From the NCBI RefSeq assembly GCF_027011145.1, contig NZ_JALVAO010000040.1, positions 1 through 63,741 of the forward strand: a stretch of 63,741 nt of DNA, read 5' to 3'. Source of the stretch: Thermococcus sp. (GTDB taxonomy: Archaea; Methanobacteriota_B; Thermococci; Thermococcales; Thermococcaceae). The translations under genes and the position numbers were made by a program. Below are positions 55,370 through 63,741 of this stretch, piece by piece. Every line of letters begins with the position of its first letter. Position 1 is the stretch's first letter. Below the pieces are notes generated by a model. That model ran no database searches. It worked only from the letters and a program-made list of their open reading frames with translations, and had not been told where the DNA came from.

Positions 55370-56163
55370 TAATAGTTAAGCTCGGCGGGAGCGTTTTCAG
55401 CGACAAGAAAGGAAAAGCCGAGAACTTCAGGGAGAAAGTCGTCCGCTCGATAGCGCGGGAAATCGGGGAGTTCTACCCCGATGAAGAGTTCATCGTCGTT
55501 CACGGCGGGGGAAGCTTCGGGCATCCGGAGGCAAAGAAATACGGGATTAGGGATGGCCTCCTCGGCCTTTCGGGCGAGTCCCTCTTTTGGCGCAAAAAGG
55601 GGTTCTCACTCACTCACCATGCGATGCTCAGGGCGAGCATGAAAATAGTGGAGGCGTTCATTGGGGAGGGTTTGCCTGCCGTTTCAGTCTCAAGCTCCTC
55701 CGTTTTCCTCATGGACTCCAACAGGGTTGCCTACGGTGACGTTGAGCCGGTTAGAAAGCTGATTGAAACGGGCTTTATCCCGGTTCTCTTTGGAGACGTT
55801 GCCGTTGATTTGGCCCGGGGCGTTGACATACTCTCCGGCGACCAGATAGTTACCTACCTCACAAAGCTCTTCAGGCCGAGGAAGGTCGTTTTCCTGATGA
55901 GCGTTGACGGCATCTACGAGGGAAAGCCCGGCGAGGGAACACTGCTCTTCGAGATTCCCTCCGGGGAAATCGACGGCCTCATAGAGCGCCTCAAGAAACT
56001 TTCTGGCCCAGACGGTGACGTCACGGGGGGGATAATCAACAAGCTTAGGGAAGCAAAGGAGATAGCCCGCTTTTCAGAGGTCTGGTTTGTCAACGGCTTG
56101 ATTCCGGGAAGGCTGAGCGGGGCCATCAAGGGGGACGGCTTCGGCACGAGGATTGTTCCCTGA
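55366..56163 (+). CDS. Isopentenyl phosphate kinase
   Basis: The gene encodes 265 residues of the amino-acid kinase fold: [15 protein letters not shown], the catalytic-histidine region [18 protein letters not shown], and [14 protein letters not shown]. It phosphorylates isopentenyl phosphate to IPP in the archaeal variant of the mevalonate pathway. The GTG start lies 7-8 nt after GAGGAGGTG and overlaps the mvk stop by 4 nt. Confidence 0.93.
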   Translation: MIIVKLGGSVFSDKKGKAENFREKVVRSIAREIGEFYPDEEFIVVHGGGSFGHPEAKKYGIRDGLLGLSGESLFWRKKGFSLTHHAMLRASMKIVEAFIGEGLPAVSVSSSSVFLMDSNRVAYGDVEPVRKLIETGFIPVLFGDVAVDLARGVDILSGDQIVTYLTKLFRPRKVVFLMSVDGIYEGKPGEGTLLFEIPSGEIDGLIERLKKLSGPDGDVTGGIINKLREAKEIARFSEVWFVNGLIPGRLSGAIKGDGFGTRIVP

Positions 56164-56202
56164 TTCGAAAACTTTTTATTTTTGTTCGTAATCCTGATAA
56201 CC

Positions 56203-56942
56203 ATGCTACGTAAGACAATCGCACTCGTCCTTCTCCTCATGGTAGCCCTCTTGGGCCTCCTGAAGGCATCTTCCAGCGGTTACCTCAGCGCTCTCGATGC
56301 ACATCCAAGCGACCTTAACCTGAGCGTAAGGGCCGAAAACAACACGCTCACCGTTGAGTGGACCCTTGAGGGCTGTAAAATCGTAAGGTCTCTCTCCAGG
56401 GGAAGGGATGCCGTGATTCTCGTCTACCCCGGCTGGGTGGAGAAGGGAGACGGCGTGTGGTCGGTCATTGGGGATGTCTCCAACGTCTCGGTGGTTTTAA
56501 ACGGAAGGAAAGTCAATTTCACAGCTATCTACCACCCCTATCGGCTCATCGTCTCGAACGGGAGCAGAAACGCAACGATTATAGAATCTTCGACGTCCCC
56601 TTCGACTTCCCCTCGGCGGTGACATCCGGAAGGATTGAGCTTCGCTTTAGCACATACTATACCTGCAACAACTTCACGGTGGACGTTATCTACTTCCACA
56701 GCACCGGGAGAGGGGAATACCACGACCTCGTGCTCCCCCTGTCGGTAAGCCTCGGCGAGGGATTCCCCGAGTTTTCTAACTTCCGGTCTGAGTTCAACTT
56801 TACAATCGGCTCCTCCGGGATGGTGAGATTCCTGAGCTCGGCCGTAAACGCCCACTACCTTGGCGACTGGATTGAAGAGCCCAGGGGCTGGCTGGTTGTC
56901 AAACGTGTGAACGTCACGGTCTGTCCACCCAAAACCTCTTAA
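56203..56942 (+). pseudogene. Exported glycoprotein-like gene broken by a one-base frameshift
   Basis: Frame one (from ATG 56203) gives a signal/anchor helix MLRKTIALVLLLMVALLGLL and a beta-rich ectodomain, then stops at 56622. From about 56574 the -1 frame continues smoothly, YRIFDVPFDFPSAVTSGRIE to VVKRVNVTVCPPKTS, with the stop at 56942. The two parts together carry many N-x-S/T glycosylation sites (NLS, NNT, NVS, NFT, NGS, NVT). One base is missing near 56560-56580. TATA element ACTTTTTATT at about 56170-56179 predicts a leaderless start. It interrupts the isoprenoid gene row; function unknown. Confidence 0.7.
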
Positions 56943-56974
56943 CTCTTCACGCCTTCTCTTTTCCGGTGGTGTGA

Positions 56975-58093
56975 ATGGAGGCCTTTGACAGGGAGGAACT
57001 CACTATCATCAGAAAGTTCGAGCACATAGAACACTGCCTCAAGAGGAACGTTCAGGCTCATGTGAGCAATGGCTTTGAAGATGTGCACTTCGTTCACATG
57101 AGTCTGCCCGAGATAGACAAGGACGAAATAGACCTGAGCGTCGAGTTTCTGGGCAGGCGCTTCGATTATCCAATCTTCATAGCCGGCATGACGGGGGGAA
57201 CTAAGGGTTCCCAGCTGGCCGGAAGGATAAACAAGACCCTTGCCAAAGCCGCGCAGGAGCTCAACATACCGATGGGCGTTGGAAGTCAGAGGGCGATGAT
57301 AAGGAAGCCGGAAACCTGGGAGAGCTACTACGTTAGGGACGTTGCCCCCGATGTTTTCCTCGTCGGCAACCTTGGCGCCCCCCAGTTCTCTGAAACGATA
57401 CCGGAGCGCTACGGTATCGAGGAGGCCCTTAAAGCTGTTGAAACAATTCAGGCCGATGCTTTGGCGATACACATGAACCCCCTCCAGGAGAGCGTCCAGC
57501 CCGAGGGAGATACTCAATACCGGGGCGTTCTCAAAGCGTTGGCGGAGCTCAAGGCCGAGTTCCCGTATCCGATAATAGCGAAGGAAACCGGTGCCGGGGT
57601 CTCCAAGGAAGTCGCGATAAGGCTTGAGAGCATAGGGATTGATGCCATCGATGTTGGTGGACTCGGCGGGACGAGCTGGAGCGCCGTGGAGTACTACCGG
57701 GCGAAGGACGAGCTCGGAAGAAACTTGGCCCTGCGCTTCTGGGACTGGGGGATTAAAACGGCCATAAGCGTTGCTGAAGTTCGCTACTCGACGGATTTGC
57801 CCATCATAGCCACAGGTGGAATGCGCGACGGAATAACGATGGCCAAGGCCTTGGCAATGGGTGCAACCTTTGCCGGAGTGGCGTTGCCCCTCTTAAAGCC
57901 CGCCGTGAAGGGTGACGTTGAAGGCGTCATAAAAATCCTCAGGAGGTACATCGAGGAGATAAGGAACGCGATGTTTCTGGTAGGTGCCAAGAACGTCGAG
58001 GAGCTCAGGAAGGTCCCGCTCGTGATTACGGGCTTCACCCGGGAGTGGCTTGAGCAGAGGATTGACTTATCTGCGTATCTCAGGAATAGGTGA
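56975..58093 (+). CDS. fni: Type 2 isopentenyl-diphosphate isomerase (FMN-dependent)
   Basis: The gene encodes 372 residues: [15 protein letters not shown] at the N-terminus, [56 protein letters not shown] and GVGGLGG-type [25 protein letters not shown]. It interconverts IPP and DMAPP with FMN and NADPH. GGTGGTGTG precedes ATG 56975. Confidence 0.94.
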   Translation: MEAFDREELTIIRKFEHIEHCLKRNVQAHVSNGFEDVHFVHMSLPEIDKDEIDLSVEFLGRRFDYPIFIAGMTGGTKGSQLAGRINKTLAKAAQELNIPMGVGSQRAMIRKPETWESYYVRDVAPDVFLVGNLGAPQFSETIPERYGIEEALKAVETIQADALAIHMNPLQESVQPEGDTQYRGVLKALAELKAEFPYPIIAKETGAGVSKEVAIRLESIGIDAIDVGGLGGTSWSAVEYYRAKDELGRNLALRFWDWGIKTAISVAEVRYSTDLPIIATGGMRDGITMAKALAMGATFAGVALPLLKPAVKGDVEGVIKILRRYIEEIRNAMFLVGAKNVEELRKVPLVITGFTREWLEQRIDLSAYLRNR

Positions 58094-58156
58094 GCTCCTT
58101 TTCTTTCCTAAAATGCACACCTTTTTAAACCCCTGAACAGAGTAAAGAGCAACGCA

Positions 58157-58184
58157 GCCCCACGCCTCAAGAGGGGCCTGGGGC
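58157..58184 (+). promoter_or_regulatory. Strong hairpin at the predicted 5' end of the RNase J mRNA
   Basis: GCCCCACGCCTC (58157-58168) pairs with GGGGCCTGGGGC (58173-58184) around an AAGA loop: ten Watson-Crick pairs, one wobble and one C-C mismatch. The TATA box CTTTTTAAAC at 58121-58130 predicts transcription from about 58150, so the stem is nearly at the mRNA's 5' end. The ribosome site GGGAGG (58185-58190) begins right after it. It could protect the message or serve in autoregulation. Confidence 0.55.
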
Positions 58185-58199
58185 GGGAGGATGATGCAG

Positions 58200-59543
58200 A
58201 TGATACGAATCTACACAATCAGTGGTTACGAGGAAGTCGGCAAGAACATGACCGCCGTTGGCTATTCCGACGGCAGGAAGGAGGAAGTCGTGATAATAGA
58301 CATGGGCATAATGCTCGACAGGGTAATGATTCACGAGGACACGAGCATTCAGAAGTTTTCGGATAAAGAACTCCAGAAGCTCGGGGCAATTCCCGACGAC
58401 AGAATCCTTTGGAAAAGCAGGAACAAGAAGGTCGTCGCGATAGCCCTCACCCACGGCCACCTTGACCACATAGGGGCAATAGCCAAGCTCGCGCCCCACT
58501 ACCCGGACACGCCTGTCTATGGGACGCCCTACACGATTAAGCTCGCAAAGGCAGAGGTTAAGAGCGAGGAGTATTTTGAAGTGAAAAACCCCATGTACGA
58601 AACGAACTTCGGGGAAATCGTCCAGGTGAGCGAGAACATCGCAATAGAGTTCATCCGTTCAACCCATTCAATTCCACAGGCCTCAATGGTTGCTATACAC
58701 ACGCCTGATGGGATAGTCCTCCATACCGGAGATTTTAAGTTCGACAACAACAACCCCCTCGGCGAGAGGCCGGACTACAAGAGGCTGAAGGAGCTCGGTA
58801 AGGAGGGCGTTAAGGTTCTAATTGCTGAATCCACCCGCGTTGCCGAGCCGACGAAAACGCCGAGTGAGGCCGTTGCCCAGATGCTCCTCGAGGACTTCTT
58901 TCTCTACGAGGGCATGGACGAGAAGGGACTGATAGCCACTACCTTCGCGAGCCACATCTTCCGCCTTCAGGAGCTCATCTGGATAGCCAACAAGATGGGC
59001 AGGCAGGCCGTCCTCGTCGGTCGCTCGCTGGCGAAGTACACGGGCATAGCGAAACAGCTCGGCCTCATAAAGATGAAGGGGGCTAGGGCCGTTAGGAGCC
59101 CAAACGCCGTTAGGAAGGTCCTGAAGGAGGTTTCCCAGGCGAGGGAAAACTACCTCCTCATAGTTACTGGCCATCAGGGGGAGCCCGGAGCGGTTTTAAC
59201 GAGGATGGCCGACGGTGAACTCTACGACATCGGCAAGGACGATACCGTCGTCTTCTCCGCGGGGACGATACCCAACCCCCTAAACTACGCCCAGAGGTAC
59301 AAACTCGAGACAAAGCTGAAGATGAGGGGCGTCAGAATGATTAAGGACCTCCACGTTTCTGGACATGCAAGCAGGGAAGACCACCGCTACCTCGTCAGAA
59401 TGCTCAATCCGGAGAACATCGTCCCGGCCCACGGCGAGTTCAGAATGCTAACCCACTACGCTGAGCTCGCTGAGGAAGAGGGTTACATGATTGGAAAGGA
59501 CGTCTTCGTTTCGAGGAACGGCTACGTCGTTGAGATTCCGTGA
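58200..59543 (+). CDS. Archaeal RNase J (5'-3' exoribonuclease, metallo-beta-lactamase/beta-CASP)
   Basis: The gene encodes 447 residues: MIRIYTISGYEEVGKNMTAV, the zinc motif THGHLDHIG (85-90 core), HTGDFKFDNN, the beta-CASP signatures ATTFASHIFRLQ and HVSGHASREDH, and PAHGEFRM near the end. Euryarchaeal aRNase J degrades RNA from 5' monophosphate ends. ATG 58200 is 9 nt from GGGAGG; ATGs at 58191 and 58194 touch that site. It lies within the isoprenoid gene row. Confidence 0.93.
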   Translation: MIRIYTISGYEEVGKNMTAVGYSDGRKEEVVIIDMGIMLDRVMIHEDTSIQKFSDKELQKLGAIPDDRILWKSRNKKVVAIALTHGHLDHIGAIAKLAPHYPDTPVYGTPYTIKLAKAEVKSEEYFEVKNPMYETNFGEIVQVSENIAIEFIRSTHSIPQASMVAIHTPDGIVLHTGDFKFDNNNPLGERPDYKRLKELGKEGVKVLIAESTRVAEPTKTPSEAVAQMLLEDFFLYEGMDEKGLIATTFASHIFRLQELIWIANKMGRQAVLVGRSLAKYTGIAKQLGLIKMKGARAVRSPNAVRKVLKEVSQARENYLLIVTGHQGEPGAVLTRMADGELYDIGKDDTVVFSAGTIPNPLNYAQRYKLETKLKMRGVRMIKDLHVSGHASREDHRYLVRMLNPENIVPAHGEFRMLTHYAELAEEEGYMIGKDVFVSRNGYVVEIP

Positions 59544-59619
59544 AACACCGTATGCCGTAAGACTGATAAAGGGTTCCTCTCTTTTTCCATTAGCTCTTTC
59601 ATGCTCACGGGGTGATAGC

Positions 59620-60651
59620 ATGGGAAAGTACGATGAGCTGTTCAAGAGGATTAAAATCATGGCCAGAGCCGTTGACGAGAAAATCTTCGAGCTCATTCCC
59701 GAGAAGGAACCAAAGAGCCTCTACGATGCCGCGAGGCATTATCCACTCGCCGGTGGGAAGAGGGTAAGACCCTTTGTAGTTCTGCGCGCCACCGAGGCAG
59801 TTGGCGGCGACCCTGAGAAGGCACTCTATCCTGCGAGCGCCGTGGAGCTAATCCACAACTACTCCCTCGTCCACGACGACATTATGGACATGGACGAGCT
59901 CAGAAGGGGAAGGCCGACCGTCCACAAGCTCTGGGGCGTTAACATGGCCATTTTAGCGGGCGATTTGCTCTTCAGCAAGGCCTTTGAGGCGATAGCCAGG
60001 GCCGAGGTAAGCCCGGAGAAAAAGGCCAGAATCCTTGAGGTTCTGGTAAAGACCTCCAACGAGCTCTGCGAGGGGCAGGCTCTGGACATAGAGTTCGAAA
60101 AAAGGAACACGGTGACTGTTGATGAATACCTCAGAATGATAAGCGGTAAAACTGGGGCCCTCTTTGACGGCTCTGCAACCATCGGGGCAATCGTTGGGAC
60201 GGATAACGAGGAGTACATTAGGGCCCTGTCAAAGTGGGGAAGGAACGTTGGAATAGCTTTCCAGATATGGGACGATGTCCTTGACCTGATAGCCGACGAG
60301 GAGAAGCTGGGTAAACCCGTGGGAAGCGACATAAGGAAGGGTAAGAAGACGCTGATAGTTAGTCACTTCTTCAGCAAGGCCAGTGATGAGGATAAGGCCG
60401 AGTTCCTGAAGGTTTTCGGTAAATACGCCGGCGATGCAAAGGGCGACGCGTTAATACACGACGAGAAGGTGAAGGAAGAGGTTGCAAAGGCCATTGAACT
60501 CCTCAAAAAGTACGGAAGCATTGACTACGCGGCAGAATACGCCAGGAACCTCGTTAGGGAAGCGAACGAAGCGTTAAAAGTCCTCCCCGAGAGCGAAGCC
60601 AGGAAAGATTTGGAGCTTCTGGCGGAGTTTCTGGTCGAGAGGGAATTTTGA
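59620..60651 (+). CDS. idsA: Geranylgeranyl/farnesyl diphosphate synthase
   Basis: The gene encodes 343 residues: GGKRVRPFVVLRATEAVGGD, first Asp-rich motif DDIMD (86-90), RRGRPTVHKLWG, and second motif DDVLD (218-222) with KGKKTL. An aromatic residue (Y81) five positions before the first motif influences product length. It supplies C15/C20 prenyl chains for ether lipids. ATG 59620 follows GGGGTGATAG; frames further upstream run into the end of the RNase J gene and are rejected. Confidence 0.93.
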   Translation: MGKYDELFKRIKIMARAVDEKIFELIPEKEPKSLYDAARHYPLAGGKRVRPFVVLRATEAVGGDPEKALYPASAVELIHNYSLVHDDIMDMDELRRGRPTVHKLWGVNMAILAGDLLFSKAFEAIARAEVSPEKKARILEVLVKTSNELCEGQALDIEFEKRNTVTVDEYLRMISGKTGALFDGSATIGAIVGTDNEEYIRALSKWGRNVGIAFQIWDDVLDLIADEEKLGKPVGSDIRKGKKTLIVSHFFSKASDEDKAEFLKVFGKYAGDAKGDALIHDEKVKEEVAKAIELLKKYGSIDYAAEYARNLVREANEALKVLPESEARKDLELLAEFLVEREF

Positions 60652-61228
60652 TGGGGGAGCTCAGGCTCTCCGATTATTCCTCCGATATCGTTATCCTGTC
60701 CCTCCTCCTTCTCATAGTCTCGGCTCTGGCGGTTCCATGGGTTGAAGTTTCCGTGAGCTCCCCGGGCGATGCCCTCTACTTCCTCCTCCTGCCGTGGGTT
60801 TTTGGTGGTTCCGCTCCACGAGGGCCTCCATGTCTTTCGGCGTTACGACGATTGGCAAGGTTGCTATAGCGCCCTACGTGGCAATAGAGACTCCATTACC
60901 TGCGAAGAGGTACATGCTCGTTTCCCTATCTCCACTGGCACTCTCGGCCAGTTCCCTCTCCCTTGCCTGGGCCTTCCGTTCTAACTTCTGGGCGCTCGTT
61001 TACATCTTCAACACGGCGGGAATGGCTGGCGACTTCATTACTGCGCTCGTGCTCTTAAAGATGCCCGGAGATGCAAAGGTCTTCGACGAGGGAACAGTTC
61101 TCAGCTCAAAAGATGAAATACCGAGACCTTACCCGTTGTGGGTTTCGTCACTTCTAAAGGCCATCATAGTGCTGGCTTTCCTGTTAGTTCTCCTCCTCGG
61201 CCGTGTGGAAGTTGTGGTCGAGAGGTGA
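60651..61228 (+). pseudogene. DUF3267-like membrane zinc-protease-type gene with two frameshifts
   Basis: The reading jumps between three frames. Frame one gives a helix (IVILSLLLLIVSALAVPWVE) up to LLLPWV. Frame two carries LVVPLHEGLHVF with the metalloprotease motif HEGLH (60817-60831). Frame three gives GVTTIGKVAIAPYVAIETPL and two to three helices to the stop at 61228. Removing one T from the run at 60799-60803 and one from 60835-60837 restores one continuous protein of about 190 residues. The start ATG overlaps the idsA stop. Its end overlaps the convergent methyltransferase gene by 45 nt. Confidence 0.65.
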
Positions 61229-62029
61229 ACTTTCCGCCAGAATCCACCCAACCGGCGGGTGCTTGGTTCCTCTCTTCCACTTCTCGTAGGCTCTATCCCA
61301 CCTTTTTAAAAGCTCGGTGCGCTTATCTTTGTCTTTTATACCTTCCACGTATTCCCGCGGGAGGTAAGCTAGATAGTGGGGTAAAGCAGGCTCAAAGGTT
61401 CCGCTCTCTATTACATTCCCTCCCGCTTTCTCGACAAGTTCCGTGAGCTTTTCAAGCGTCGGGTAGTGCAGGTCGTCCTTTTCGCCGAACAGCGCCTCGA
61501 AGATTTCCTCGCGGAGGTTGTATAGCTCCAAATGTGCCTCCTGCCTCTCGTTGTTCGCTACCGGCAGGCTCTCGGCTATGAAGACTCGCTCAGAGACCCT
61601 GAGCATCTCGGAGATAACCCTGACCATTGTCCCCTCATTTTTCAGGCTCCTAACTCCGTGAACAAGAACGGCCAAGTCGAAGGTTTTGAATGGGAAGGGA
61701 AGCTCCCTCGCGTCGAGCTTCAGGGGGATTATCCTGTGCTTAACGCCTGTGACTGAAGTTATCTCCTCGAAGAAGCGCCACCTTGATTTATCAACGGCCA
61801 CAACGCGACCGGTTTCGCCAACGAGGTGGGCGAGTGGAACGGTCGTTAGGGCATGCGCTCCGCAACCGACTTCGAGAACGTTCATGCCCTCTTTGATTGG
61901 CGCGAACTCAAGGACGCGGAAGCGTTCGAGCATTTCTACATGCAACCAGTTTGGAGGAAGTGGAGATTCATCTCGGAGCGGGATTTTGGAGAGAACTTCT
62001 CTCTTGAACGTTTCCTCGTCAAAAGACAT
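61184..62029 (-). CDS. Class I SAM-dependent methyltransferase, unknown substrate
   Basis: The gene encodes 281 residues with SAM motif NVLEVGCGAHALTTVPLAHL and VVAVDKSRWRFFEEI, ARELPFPFKTFDLAVLVHGV as motif IV-V region, then a helical C-terminal half (LPHYLAYLPREYVEGIKDKD). It resembles small-molecule methylases of the UbiE/Methyltransf_11 kind. ATG 62029 has GGTG 6-9 nt before it; a GTG at 62038 is an alternative. A TATA element (CTTATAAAACC on this strand, about 62085-62095) lies upstream. Confidence 0.75.
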   Translation of the reverse strand: MSFDEETFKREVLSKIPLRDESPLPPNWLHVEMLERFRVLEFAPIKEGMNVLEVGCGAHALTTVPLAHLVGETGRVVAVDKSRWRFFEEITSVTGVKHRIIPLKLDARELPFPFKTFDLAVLVHGVRSLKNEGTMVRVISEMLRVSERVFIAESLPVANNERQEAHLELYNLREEIFEALFGEKDDLHYPTLEKLTELVEKAGGNVIESGTFEPALPHYLAYLPREYVEGIKDKDKRTELLKRWDRAYEKWKRGTKHPPVGWILAESSPLDHNFHTAEEEN

Positions 62030-62146
62030 GGACGACACCGAGAAAGGCTAAAAACGTTCTCTTTAAGGAGCTTTCGGAGAAAAGGTTTTATAAGTTGATG
62101 CTGAATTAATGGCAATTAAAAATTCTGAAAGGAGAAAGAATAAAAT

Positions 62147-63741
62147 TCACTCCACATAAACAGCTGGCTTCAGTGGCATTGCCTGCCTCTTCTTTCCGCC
62201 CTTGTCTTCTTCGGGGTTGATGATTATCTCGAGGCCGAGTTCCTTCTCAATGAATTCCTTTGCCTCTCTCAGAGCCTTCTCCTCGTCTATGCGCTTCACT
62301 TCAAAGGCCCTCTCCCTGATGAGTCTCTGGATGAGCTTGCTTACCTCCTTGCCGTGCTTCCTCATCTCCTGCTCTTTCATCAGCTCGGCCATCGCTGACT
62401 TGAAGTCCCTCTTCTCTGCAACAACTTCAACTACCTTCCACTTCCACTCTGGTGAAGTGTAGATGTAGGCCTTCTTCGCATCTTCGAGCTTGGCGACCCT
62501 TATTATCTCCTTGATGTCCTCGATGACGGACTGGACGAACTGCTCCTCAGCCTCTACCGTCTCGTTCCACCACTCCTCAACGGGTTCAGGCCATTTCGCC
62601 AAGCTCACAAAGCCCTCTCCGCCGAGCTTCTCCCACAGTTCCTCGCTTATGTGTGGAGTGAACGGCGCCATGAGCCTGACCCAGACCTCAGCGAGCTTTC
62701 TCAATACGTAGCGCTTCGCCTCGTCGTCCCTGCCTTCAGTTCTCCTCATGTACCAGCGGAGGTCGTTTAAAACCGTGTAGAAGGCCCATTGAACTGCCGT
62801 CCTCGTCCTGAACTCCTCAAGGGCCTTCGTTGCTCCTTCAATGGCCTTGTTGAGCCTGTGGAGCATCCACTTATCTATGTTCTTCAGCTCAACGCCGTCC
62901 TTGGCCTCATAGCTTGCGAACTCGCTTATCAGCTCGTAGAACCTCTCTACCTGTCTGCGGAGCTTTCCTACTTCTTTCCTGCGCCAGTCGAAGTCGCTGT
63001 CGTGCTCGGCAAGGCTCATTATGTAGAGCCTGACTACATCGGCACCGTTCTCCTCGATTGCATCTATGAAGTTCAGCACGTTGCCCTTGCTCTTGCTCAT
63101 CTTCTGTCCTTCCAGCGTTCCGAAGCCGTTGACGGCTATTCCCCTCGGCCAGTGCTCCTTCCTGAATATCGCGGTGTGGTTGAAGATGAAGAACGTCAGG
63201 TGGTTCGGTATGAGGTCTTTGGCGGAGCAACGCCAGTCTAGGGGATACCAGTACTCGAACTCCTCCTTCATCTCATGGATTGTCTCCGCCGGAATTCCGG
63301 TCTTCTCCTCAAGCTCTTTCTCGCGCTTCTCGTTAAATTCCTCGCGGAAGATATAGTCGAAGAACTCCCTCGTGAGCTTCTCCGGGTTGAGTTTGCCCTC
63401 CTTCCTCAGCTGGTTGATGTGTCTGCTTATAGTATAGTAGGCCATGTAGATTGTGGAGTCGCTCAGGCTCTCGATTACCCACTCCGGGTCCCAGGGCAGA
63501 GGCGTTCCCAATCCAACTTTCCTCGCGCAGGCCTTCTTGTCTAGCCACTCTATTACGGCCTCGAACTGTGCCCTTCTGCTCTCCGGGTAAATCGTCATGT
63601 TTGCTAAAGCCTCTCTCGCCTTCTCCTTCCACTCGGGGTTACCGTAGTCGATGAACCACTGGTCGTGGATTATCTTGATGACTGCCTGGTTGCCAAAGCG
63701 CGAAATGACTGGCTTCTCTGCGAACTCGTACATTATCTCGG
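62147..63741 (-). CDS. leuS: Leucyl-tRNA synthetase, C-terminal part (runs off the right edge)
   Basis: The 531 visible residues include WFIDYGNPEWKEKAREALAN, YYTISRHINQLRKEGKL, the class I motif QKMSKSKGN, the anticodon-binding helices (EEFRTRTAVQWAFYTVLNDL, LMAPFTPHISEELWEKLGGE) and an archaeal C-terminal extension. The HIGH motif and editing domain lie beyond the window. It charges tRNA-Leu, of which two genes are in this window. Confidence 0.95.
   Translation of the reverse strand, partial: EIMYEFAEKPVISRFGNQAVIKIIHDQWFIDYGNPEWKEKAREALANMTIYPESRRAQFEAVIEWLDKKACARKVGLGTPLPWDPEWVIESLSDSTIYMAYYTISRHINQLRKEGKLNPEKLTREFFDYIFREEFNEKREKELEEKTGIPAETIHEMKEEFEYWYPLDWRCSAKDLIPNHLTFFIFNHTAIFRKEHWPRGIAVNGFGTLEGQKMSKSKGNVLNFIDAIEENGADVVRLYIMSLAEHDSDFDWRRKEVGKLRRQVERFYELISEFASYEAKDGVELKNIDKWMLHRLNKAIEGATKALEEFRTRTAVQWAFYTVLNDLRWYMRRTEGRDDEAKRYVLRKLAEVWVRLMAPFTPHISEELWEKLGGEGFVSLAKWPEPVEEWWNETVEAEEQFVQSVIEDIKEIIRVAKLEDAKKAYIYTSPEWKWKVVEVVAEKRDFKSAMAELMKEQEMRKHGKEVSKLIQRLIRERAFEVKRIDEEKALREAKEFIEKELGLEIIINPEEDKGGKKRQAMPLKPAVYVE

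Noticed and set aside
62109-62159. Sixteen-codon frame after a TATA-like element at about 62085
   Set aside because: The TATA element fits the leftward methyltransferase gene, the tiny frame has no ribosome site and runs into leuS.
1-63741. CRISPR array, insertion sequence, rRNA genes, replication origin
   Set aside because: I found no regularly spaced direct repeats, transposase or integrase frames, rRNA signatures or cdc6/ORB-like clusters.

Overview
The window comes from a hyperthermophilic euryarchaeon of the order Thermococcales, most likely a Thermococcus. Evidence: a family-B DNA polymerase of the KOD/9°N type, the uninterrupted archaeal S10/spc/alpha ribosomal superoperon with archaeal-only proteins (eS4, eL32, eL19, eL34, eL14, eL18, eL40), RNA polymerase subunits D, N and K, Cbf5, SRP54, diphthine synthase, archaeal isoprenoid genes, tRNA genes with encoded CCA, AT-rich TATA boxes about 26 nt before starts, and strong GGAGGTGA ribosome sites inside operons. 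I do not assign a species.

Layout. 1-13.5 kb: mixed housekeeping genes: polB (partial), an RNA m5C methyltransferase, a VapBC pair, AMMECR1, a thiamine-binding-type protein, a DUF373 membrane protein with an overlapping coiled-coil gene, endonuclease IV, a P1 peptidase, an ABC importer lacking its binding protein, a purine permease and a DtxR regulator. 13.5-15 kb: dph5, tRNA-Val and a 614-nt AT-rich gene-free stretch full of hairpins. 15-40.2 kb: a nearly continuous rightward information-processing cluster: SPOUT methyltransferase, uL3 to uL15, SecY, adenylate kinase, EMC3/DUF106, eL34, cytidylate kinase, eL14, an SDR gene, Cbf5, a methyltransferase ending inside tRNA-Ser, uS13-uS4-uS11-RpoD, eL18-uL13-uS9-RpoN, RpoK, an enolase-like pseudoenzyme, uS2 and eL40. 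Three further tRNAs (Leu, Pro, Leu) sit between these genes.

40.2-52.3 kb: regulators (PadR, Lrp, GfcR-like), a phosphoesterase-fold protein without its metal ligands, SRP54 with two small partners, a DUF89 phosphatase, two tiny genes with strong ribosome sites, and two nucleoside phosphorylases, each beside a related helical-repeat protein gene. tRNA-Arg(CCT) is followed by a second repeat region like the one after tRNA-Val. 52.3-63.7 kb: threonine synthase, MEMO-type protein, then mevalonate kinase, isopentenyl phosphate kinase, type 2 IPP isomerase, archaeal RNase J and the polyprenyl diphosphate synthase. These make most of the route from mevalonate to archaeal lipid precursors. A broken DUF3267-type gene, a methyltransferase and the C-terminal part of leuS close the window.

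Most notable: the tRNA-associated two-module repeats; the phosphorylase/helical-repeat pairing; two apparent pseudoenzymes (enolase-like, phosphoesterase-like); a strong hairpin at the predicted 5' end of the mRNA for a 5'-3' exonuclease; coding/tRNA and coding/coding overlaps; and three genes broken by single-nucleotide shifts. I see no CRISPR array, insertion sequence, rRNA or replication origin.
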